A stretch of DNA of 64,000 bases. Source: Chitinophagaceae bacterium IBVUCB1 (GTDB lineage: Bacteria; Bacteroidota; Bacteroidia; Chitinophagales; Chitinophagaceae). Positions 58,811-64,000 of the stretch are shown piece after piece. Position 1 is the first letter of the stretch. Each line of letters opens with the position of its first letter. The notes beneath the pieces were generated by a model. That model made no database searches and was not told the origin of the DNA. It worked only from the letters and a program-made list of their open reading frames with translations. Position numbers and translations under genes: made by a program. The stretch lies in the NCBI GenBank assembly GCA_002127285.1, contig NFUW01000002.1:1016744-1080743 (forward strand), in the 5' to 3' direction.

Positions 58811-59023
58811 GTACCTGCAAACAGCACAACTAAACAAGTAATACCTAAATTCACTACCGAGCAGTTGAGAGACAAGTGGCCTACCGGCAGGCAATGCGTC
58901 TGCAACTGCTGCATACAGGCAACGCGGCAATTAGTAGCGGCGCGTAGCACGGTTCCCGAAACGTGGGCATACGGGCGGGTACTGATAAAACAGATAAGGA
59001 TACCGGACTTTATAATTAGTTAA
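58811..59023 (+). other. Unexplained GC-richer open segment with Cys cluster, no canonical ATG
   Basis: The 380-bp gap between the divergent SDR and phoH genes contains a 71-codon open frame with only an internal TTG start (58865) that would give MRDKWPTGRQCVCNCCIQAT and a 53-residue product. The segment is GC-richer than its flanks. I recognise no protein or RNA family; it could be a gene remnant or a non-coding RNA. The rest of the gap is AT-rich and looks like promoter sequence. Confidence 0.25.
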
Positions 59024-59088
59024 CAACCGTTATTGTACGGTTTTTGTAAACTTACAGGCATTAATAGTTTTTAAACCCAGCATAGATT

Positions 59089-60102
59089 TTGACTGAAGCA
59101 ATCATCAATTTAGACACGGTTAACCCCATTGAGTTTTTCGGTGTTAACAACAGCAAGTTCGACATTCTGAAACGCAAATTCCCCCTTCTAAAAATCCTCT
59201 CGCGCGGCTCGCAGATAAAGTTATCGGGGCAGGCATCAGAGGTAACGAATGCACAAAACCGTATTGGCCAGTTGGTAAAATACTTAGAACGGAACGGGCA
59301 CTTATCCGAAAACTATTTTGCCGAAATACTGGGCGAAGATGAAAACGGCGAAACAGCAGTATCTGTAGAGAACGAAGCCAATAACGATATATTGGTATTT
59401 GGCCCCAACGGCAAGGTAATACGTGCCAAAACGGCTAACCAGAAACTGCTGGCAACAGTTAGCGAAAAGAACGACATCATCTTTGCACTGGGCCCCGCCG
59501 GTACGGGTAAAACATATACGGCTGTTGCATTGGCTGTACGTGCGTTGAAGAACAAAGCCGTACGCAAAATAATACTGACACGCCCTGCGGTAGAGGCTGG
59601 CGAAAGCCTTGGCTTCCTGCCAGGAGATTTAAAGGAGAAGATAGACCCCTACCTGCGCCCGCTGTACGATGCGCTGGACGATATGATACCTGCCGACAAG
59701 CTGAATTATTATATGGCCAACCGCATTATAGAGATAGCACCACTGGCATATATGCGTGGGCGTACGCTCGATAATTCGTTCATTATACTGGATGAGGCAC
59801 AGAATACGACAGACTTGCAGTTAAAAATGTTCCTGACACGTATAGGCCCCAGTGCCAAAGCCATTATCACGGGTGATATGTCGCAAGTGGACTTGCCTAA
59901 AAATCAGAAATCTGGGCTGGTAAAAGCCACCCGTATATTGCACGGTATAGAGGGCATAGCACATATTCAACTGGACGAGGCAGACGTGGTTCGCCACCGT
60001 TTGGTAAAGCACATCATCCGCGCGTACGACAAAGAGCAAGCCGCAGAAGAAAAACAAGAAGAAGAAAACAAGCAAGCATTCCGCAACCTGCCAAAACAAT
60101 AA
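59089..60102 (+). CDS. phoH: PhoH family ATPase
   Basis: A 337-residue cytoplasmic P-loop protein. An N-terminal KH-like region (FPLLKILSRGSQIKLSGQAS) precedes the PhoH domain: Walker A FALGPAGTGKTYTAVALAVR, KIILTRPAVEAGESLGFLPG, DLKEKIDPYLRPLYDALDD, Walker B SFIILDEAQNTTDLQLKMFL and TGDMSQVDLPKNQKSGL. PhoH-like proteins are ATP-dependent RNA-handling factors, often linked to ribosome maturation via ybeY. The start is TTG at 59089. The C-terminal tail is Glu/Lys-rich. A terminator follows immediately. Confidence 0.93.
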   Translation: MTEAIINLDTVNPIEFFGVNNSKFDILKRKFPLLKILSRGSQIKLSGQASEVTNAQNRIGQLVKYLERNGHLSENYFAEILGEDENGETAVSVENEANNDILVFGPNGKVIRAKTANQKLLATVSEKNDIIFALGPAGTGKTYTAVALAVRALKNKAVRKIILTRPAVEAGESLGFLPGDLKEKIDPYLRPLYDALDDMIPADKLNYYMANRIIEIAPLAYMRGRTLDNSFIILDEAQNTTDLQLKMFLTRIGPSAKAIITGDMSQVDLPKNQKSGLVKATRILHGIEGIAHIQLDEADVVRHRLVKHIIRAYDKEQAAEEKQEEENKQAFRNLPKQ

Positions 60103-60106
60103 TAAC

Positions 60107-60134
60107 AAGAGCCACTACTTAGTGGCTCTTTGCT
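60107..60134 (+). terminator. Terminator after phoH
   Basis: AAGAGCCACT / AGTGGCTCTT stem with a short ACT loop, then TGCTTTAG. Confidence 0.75.
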
Positions 60135-60167
60135 TTAGTAACGTTAATTAACCTATTAATTTTTACC

Positions 60168-60385
60168 GTCATTGCAGGGAAGCATCCCGCATCTCTCAAA
60201 TTCCTTTGCCAAAACCTTTGCGTCTTTGCGTCTTTGCAATTGCCTACCAAAGTCAGGTTTCAATGATACTTGCGTACGTCATTGCGAGGAAGCATTGCAT
60301 AGCCATGTGCATTGGCTGCTGACGTGGCAATCTCACGAAATTCCAAATCTGTATAACGTGAGATGGCTTCGTACCCCGCCAAGAC
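60168..60385. repeat. Dispersed GTCATTGCGAGG / GCAATCTCAC repeats
   Basis: GTCATTGCAGGGAAGCATC at 60169, CCTTTGCGTCTTTGCGTC (minus-strand AAGACGCAAAG unit) at about 60217-60235, GTCATTGCGAGGAAGCATTG at 60278 and GCAATCTCACGAAATTCC at about 60328-60345, plus GTGAGATGGCTTCG near 60357. The 350-bp gap before the DoxX gene holds only these repeats and the phoH terminator. Confidence 0.75.
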
Positions 60386-60453
60386 TCTCGATTTTCTAAA
60401 ACTATTATTAAAACAAAAAACACACTTTATATTTACAACAAAACTGACTGAAC

Positions 60454-60861
60454 ATGGCTTTCCTTACCAAACTGGGTAAATACAATAACGCGGCATTGCT
60501 GATACTGCGGCTGGGGGTGGGTTTTATGATGATACTGCATGGCTACCCTAAGCTATCGGGCGGCGCAGAGAAGTGGGAAAAACTGGGCGGTGCTATGGCA
60601 AGCATCGGCATCAAATTCGTACCCGTTGTATGGGGCTTTATGGCTGCTATTACCGAAACAGTTGGGGGACTGTTCTTTTTACTGGGCTTGTTCTTCAGAC
60701 CTACGTCTTTTCTGTTATTCTTTACGATGCTGGTAGCTGCGGCTATGCACCTCTCATCGGGCGATGGAATTATGGATGCTTCTCATGCCATAGAATTAGG
60801 CATTGTATTCTTAGCCATGTTCATCATAGGGCCAGGGAAGTTTTCGGTAGATAAAGGATAG
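60454..60861 (+). CDS. DoxX family membrane protein
   Basis: A 135-residue inner-membrane protein with four helices (about 15-30, 55-80, 83-100, 108-128). LLILRLGVGFMMILHGYPKL is the DoxX N-terminal signature, and the segments ITETVGGLFFLLGLFFRPTS and LFFTMLVAAAMHLSSGDGI follow as in DoxX/YphA proteins. Members are linked to thiol-redox or thiosulfate:quinone oxidoreductase subunits, but most, like this one, have no assigned reaction. It faces the pseudo-receiver gene convergently, 5 bp apart. Confidence 0.88.
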   Translation: MAFLTKLGKYNNAALLILRLGVGFMMILHGYPKLSGGAEKWEKLGGAMASIGIKFVPVVWGFMAAITETVGGLFFLLGLFFRPTSFLLFFTMLVAAAMHLSSGDGIMDASHAIELGIVFLAMFIIGPGKFSVDKG

Positions 60862-60866
60862 TAATA

Positions 60867-61268
60867 TTAAGCTGCATGGTTGCGCGCAGCAGGCAGGTGA
60901 TGCAACACATGGCTTGCCTCTTGCAGCGATACTTTGATACCGTCTATAATATTGTCTGATATAATCTTGTTCTTACGTCCCTGCATCCTCGATGGTGTTA
61001 TCAGGTACACATCATCTTCAGACACGGTATAGATAACAGGCAGGTCTGCCAATTCCTTGTCCTTTAGTATGCTATGATACGCTTTGGTAGTGCCCGCATC
61101 CGGCTCTTCGGGGTTGATGAATATAATATCAGGGTGCACCTCGTCCACCATTTCGTGCAGCAGGCTATCGGTACAGGTATATACCATAAAACCTCTTTCC
61201 TTCAGCATCTCTGCATCCGATACAGGCAGCCCCTGCTGATTACTGACCATTAATACTTTTATACGCAT
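60867..61268 (-). CDS. Degenerate response-regulator receiver-like protein
   Basis: A 133-residue protein with the alternating beta-alpha layout of a CheY-type receiver (IKVLMVSNQQGLPVSDAEML, MVYTCTDSLL, DIIFINPEEPDAG, ADLPVIYTVSEDDVY). The phosphoacceptor aspartate is replaced by asparagine (FINPEEP instead of LLDxxMP), and the acidic pair of the first strand is missing (VSNQQG). It therefore cannot be phosphorylated in the usual way. No output domain is present. It may be an adaptor or a decaying gene. The call rests on pattern similarity only. Confidence 0.55.
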   Translation of the reverse strand: MRIKVLMVSNQQGLPVSDAEMLKERGFMVYTCTDSLLHEMVDEVHPDIIFINPEEPDAGTTKAYHSILKDKELADLPVIYTVSEDDVYLITPSRMQGRKNKIISDNIIDGIKVSLQEASHVLHHLPAARNHAA

Positions 61269-61386
61269 ATCTTCTGATTTTTATCGTTTTACCTATTATA
61301 CTATACGTAAGAAAAACTGTGCCAGTTTGCGTTAAAAGAAAATCAAAAACTACTGCTGCCTGCCAAATGACAATTCCGTGATACTA

Positions 61387-61797
61387 TTAGATAAACCCTC
61401 TTCTGCGTTTCGATGCCGCACTACCTTTTAACAAATGCGTTTGCCCTACATAAGTATCTATAAGAACAACTAATTGTGCAATATGTTTATCCGCATATTC
61501 TTTTAACAATTGCTTAGTTATCATAGCTTCGGGGTTCAGCATACAGGATATGGTATAGTCCAGTTTTTCTTCAGCCAGCTCATGCCACCGTATTTCAGAA
61601 ATAGTGCTCCAGTGGTAGCCCGTTCGGCACAGAAAGGTGATGGAAAAATCGGTATTGCCAATAACGCGGTAATCGCTTTTGTGATTCGCAGATATTACTG
61701 CCGTTGCAAAACTCATTTGTATAGCCGTATATGCTACTGATAAAAACTCCTTGCTAATCATAAATAAACCTGTCTTATAAATCTCACCAATAAACAT
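61387..61797 (-). CDS. Hypothetical protein
   Basis: A 136-residue protein starting MFIGEIYKTGLFMISKEF (a second ATG at 61761 is possible). It is soluble, without signal peptide or membrane segment, and ends in a basic stretch (HLLKGSAASKRRRGFI). I recognise no family or motif. It lies on the same strand as the pseudo-receiver gene, 118 bp upstream of it, and is divergent from the queuosine-precursor transporter gene. Coding assignment rests on length and lack of competing frames. Confidence 0.5.
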   Translation of the reverse strand: MFIGEIYKTGLFMISKEFLSVAYTAIQMSFATAVISANHKSDYRVIGNTDFSITFLCRTGYHWSTISEIRWHELAEEKLDYTISCMLNPEAMITKQLLKEYADKHIAQLVVLIDTYVGQTHLLKGSAASKRRRGFI

Positions 61798-61923
61798 TAC
61801 TCCAACATCAACTGAGGTTTACTAAATCATTACCCTATTATTAATCCCTATGGAGCAGGCAATCGGCTTCGTAAACAAGTCTTGCCTATAATCATTAGAT
61901 TTACCCTACTAATCTGCTACTGC

Positions 61924-62703
61924 ATGATACGCAACATACTGAACGACAAGCCTACCAAGCTGTTCTTATTCATAGCTTCTTTTTTTGTAGCCAACGCGCT
62001 GATTGCCGAATGTATTGGCGGCAAGCTCTTCTCATTGGAAAGACTGTTGGGTATGGAGCCGCACCCCTTTTCGCTATTAGGGCAAGAGGGGCTTACCTAT
62101 ACCCTGACCTGCGGTGTGCTGCTATGGCCTTTAGAGTTTGTAATGACAGACATTGTAAACGAATACTACGGCCCAAAAGCCGTGAGGCGAATATCGTATA
62201 TAGCCGTAGCGCTTATCTGTTATGCATTTGTCATGTTCTATCTGGCTATACATGTACCACCCAATACAGAGTTTTGGGTAGGTAGCCGTGCGGCAGAGGG
62301 TGTACCTGATATGCAGGCAGCCTTCAGTGGCATCTTCGGGCAGGGTATGTGGATTATAGTGGGTAGCCTTACCGCATTTCTTGTTAGCCAGGTATTAGAC
62401 GTATGGGTATTTCATAAGATAAAGAAAGTAACGGGCGAAAAGAAAGTATGGCTGCGCGCAACGGGCTCTACTTTAGTATCTCAATTCATAGATAGCTTCA
62501 TCGTACTATTCATCGCTTTCAAGATAGGTAATGGCTGGAGCTTTCAGCAGGTATTGGCCATCGGATTGGTTAACTACAGCTATAAAGCAGTAATGGCGTT
62601 ATTGCTAACGCCATTAATATACCTTATAGAAAATCGTATAGAACACTACTTGGGAAAGGAAACCACCCTGCAAATGAAAGCAGCTGCCATGGGCAACGAT
62701 TAG
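61924..62703 (+). CDS. Queuosine precursor transporter (YhhQ/QPTR family)
   Basis: A 259-residue inner-membrane protein with about six to seven helices. FLFIASFFVANALIAECIGG and CGVLLWPLEFVMTDIVNEYY (the conserved P.....D...E.Y.G motif) plus VSQVLDVWVFHKIKKVTGE and TGSTLVSQFIDSFIVLFIAF define the family. Members import preQ0/preQ1 for queuosine tRNA modification. The ATG at 61924 is preferred over an upstream in-frame TTG. Its TAG stop shares bases with the stop of the convergent gene. Confidence 0.92.
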   Translation: MIRNILNDKPTKLFLFIASFFVANALIAECIGGKLFSLERLLGMEPHPFSLLGQEGLTYTLTCGVLLWPLEFVMTDIVNEYYGPKAVRRISYIAVALICYAFVMFYLAIHVPPNTEFWVGSRAAEGVPDMQAAFSGIFGQGMWIIVGSLTAFLVSQVLDVWVFHKIKKVTGEKKVWLRATGSTLVSQFIDSFIVLFIAFKIGNGWSFQQVLAIGLVNYSYKAVMALLLTPLIYLIENRIEHYLGKETTLQMKAAAMGND

Positions 62704-64000
62704 TATTCCCTTGTGCGGGGTTTGTACTTATTGTTGCTGAACCTGTAGGTCATATTTACTTGCAGTGATGGTGTACGGAACAATTCTTTAGACACCATGT
62801 ATGCACCTTTCGTCTTTACATTATCCCATATGGGTTGCGAAGCACGCAGGTCGAAGTTGACTGCAGGCGATAATTGATAACCTATACCCAGCATATAACC
62901 CATTGTGAAGCGTGCACCAAAATCGTCGTACACTATCTTCTTATTCTCTCCCCACTGCGATGTCAGAGATGCAGCGCTACCACTGTTGCTGATGTATTTA
63001 CGGGCATGCGGGTTTTCTTTTTCATCCACTTTTACTGCAAAGTTGTATGCGGTATTTATACCCACAAACATATTAACACGTTTGAGTGAATAACGAACAG
63101 CTATTGGTAATTCTATAGACGATGATGATGTAATATTGAAAGAGTGCTCAATTGAGTCCCAACGATGTTCGTACATATTATTGCCCAGATAGCTGACGTC
63201 TGTTACATCGTTGTAATTATTAGATAATGATTTACCATTACCAAAACGATAGATATACTTCAACTCGGCAAACATACCCCAGCGTTCATTAATATCCATC
63301 ATGCCTACTACACCAAAGTTCATACCCATCATATTGTAAGAACCGAGCGTACTGCTCACACCCATCATCAAACCCGGATGGAAGCTAACACCGGACAGGT
63401 TCATCCTGGCGTTTTGCACCATTTCTTCAAAGCGGCGCGGATTGTAGTTTTTGTTCTTATAATTCTTACTACCTATTTTCTTATCTGCCAGCGATGCCAG
63501 TTCTACTTTTTCAGTCGTTTCGGTAGCAGGTGCGGTGGCAGCAGGTTCTATCTGTTTGTTTGCAGATGCAGCAGCCACGGCAGCCTCTCCTACTACGTAT
63601 TTTTCATTAGCCAGTTTGCCCATAGCAATGGTATCTACCTTACGGATGCCTTTGCGGCTGCTTTCTTTAGTGGCTATCATATTGATTGAGTCCACTTTTT
63701 TGTCTTGCTTCACATACCTTGGGTTGCTTATTTCCGGTGCTATTGCAGCCTTTGCAGGTTGTGTATTACTACCCGATGCAAAGTTGCGGTTAGCTATGGC
63801 ATCCATTTTACCACTGTTCGCAGGTTTAGATACCGCTACAGTAGTTACAGGTTCTTTAACTTGCTCAGCAGGCTTCGGAGTTTCGATAGCTTTTGGTGCA
63901 ACAGGCTCTGCTTTGGCAACAGCATTAATTGCAGGTTTAGCAGCTGGAATTGTTTCGTTTTGTTGCTGTTTTTCTTCTGCTTGCTGTTTTGTTGCAGTTA
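62700..64000 (-). CDS. Outer-membrane beta-barrel protein with Ala/Lys/Pro-rich N-terminal region (partial)
   Basis: The reading frame stays open to the right edge, so the N-terminus lies outside the window; at least 433 residues are seen. Residues near the edge are Gln/Lys/Pro/Ala-rich linker (KPAINAVAKAEPVAPKAIET). The C-terminal ~230 residues form a beta-barrel: FHPGLMMGVSSTLGSYNMMG, NFGVVGMMDINERWGMFAEL, PIAVRYSLKRVNMFVGINTA, GARFTMGYMLGIGYQLSPAV and the final LQVNMTYRFSNN. This is an OmpA-like porin/OMP_b-brl type. An ATG at 63806 is unlikely to be the true start because the linker continues upstream. Confidence 0.8.
   Translation of the reverse strand, partial: TATKQQAEEKQQQNETIPAAKPAINAVAKAEPVAPKAIETPKPAEQVKEPVTTVAVSKPANSGKMDAIANRNFASGSNTQPAKAAIAPEISNPRYVKQDKKVDSINMIATKESSRKGIRKVDTIAMGKLANEKYVVGEAAVAAASANKQIEPAATAPATETTEKVELASLADKKIGSKNYKNKNYNPRRFEEMVQNARMNLSGVSFHPGLMMGVSSTLGSYNMMGMNFGVVGMMDINERWGMFAELKYIYRFGNGKSLSNNYNDVTDVSYLGNNMYEHRWDSIEHSFNITSSSSIELPIAVRYSLKRVNMFVGINTAYNFAVKVDEKENPHARKYISNSGSAASLTSQWGENKKIVYDDFGARFTMGYMLGIGYQLSPAVNFDLRASQPIWDNVKTKGAYMVSKELFRTPSLQVNMTYRFSNNKYKPRTREY

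Noticed and set aside
58811-59023. tmRNA, SRP RNA or RNase P RNA in the SDR-phoH gap
   Set aside because: The hallmark sequences I looked for (SRP GGAAGGTAGCAGCC-type loop, RNase P GAGGAAAGTCC) are absent.
1-64000. tRNA and rRNA genes
   Set aside because: No cloverleaf with a GGTTCGAATCC-type T arm, and no 16S/23S/5S conserved stretch, was found on either strand by eye.

Overview
The window is a chromosomal stretch of a Bacteroidota bacterium, most likely of the Chitinophagaceae/Chitinophagales type. The evidence is: secreted proteins ending in type IX secretion (T9SS) sorting domains, 'SCKKK'-style lipoproteins, GldL- and GldM-related proteins, Bacteroidota promoters (TAnnTTTG -7 boxes) in front of many genes, and futalosine-route menaquinone synthesis (MqnA). 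No rRNA, tRNA or CRISPR array was seen. Both window ends cut a gene: panB on the left and an outer-membrane protein on the right.

Layout. 1-4.5 kb: panB (partial), a REP-associated transposase with its palindromes, HMG-CoA lyase-like, mqnA, rnhA, a GldL-like membrane protein, hxpB-like phosphatase. 4.6-8.1 kb: an active/inactive M16 protease pair. 8.2-14.5 kb: miaB, a MntA/HepT toxin-antitoxin pair, sigma-54 regulator, lptE, a TPR-like protein, secG, mltG. 14.7-21.4 kb: CDF transporter, penicillin acylase, lytic transglycosylase, an AT-rich DUF2971 gene and an 800-bp block of dispersed repeats. 21.4-31.5 kb: TonB receptor, amino-acid permease, then a putative copper/haem module (MbnP-like lipoprotein behind a CRP/FNR-type box, MbnH-like dihaem enzyme, two haem-motif lipoproteins) with PadR and T9SS proteins interspersed. 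32.8-34.9 kb: membrane protein, P-loop NTPase, MobA-like operon. 34.9-36.9 kb: a GldM-like gene enclosed by ~200-bp inverted repeats. 37-44.8 kb: recA, a large M16 protease, glmM, a CrtI-like oxidoreductase. 44.8-46.2 kb: a second cassette (LprI-like protein plus a ParE-type toxin pair) enclosed by inverted repeats of the same architecture. 46.2-64 kb: housekeeping genes (deoxyhypusine synthase-like, gltA, recF, pdhA, ribH, lutA-like, osmC-like, prs, rplY, phoH, QueT/YhhQ-type transporter) with T9SS and outer-membrane proteins.

The most unusual signal is a family of palindromic heptamer arrays (mostly TGYYYCA ... core ... TGRRRCA). Each locus has its own homogenised heptamer. Two AT-rich gene cassettes, 35.2-36.7 kb and 45.0-46.0 kb, are each enclosed by mirror-image copies carrying the same heptamer, and neither contains a transposase. 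This looks like an undescribed class of non-autonomous mobile cassette or boundary element.

A second theme is that dispersed intergenic repeats invade genes. They supply the last codons and stop of several genes and sit in frame inside recF and a membrane-protein gene. A third is a ~200-nt structured repeat, in two copies, whose variable hairpin changes sequence but keeps its pairing.
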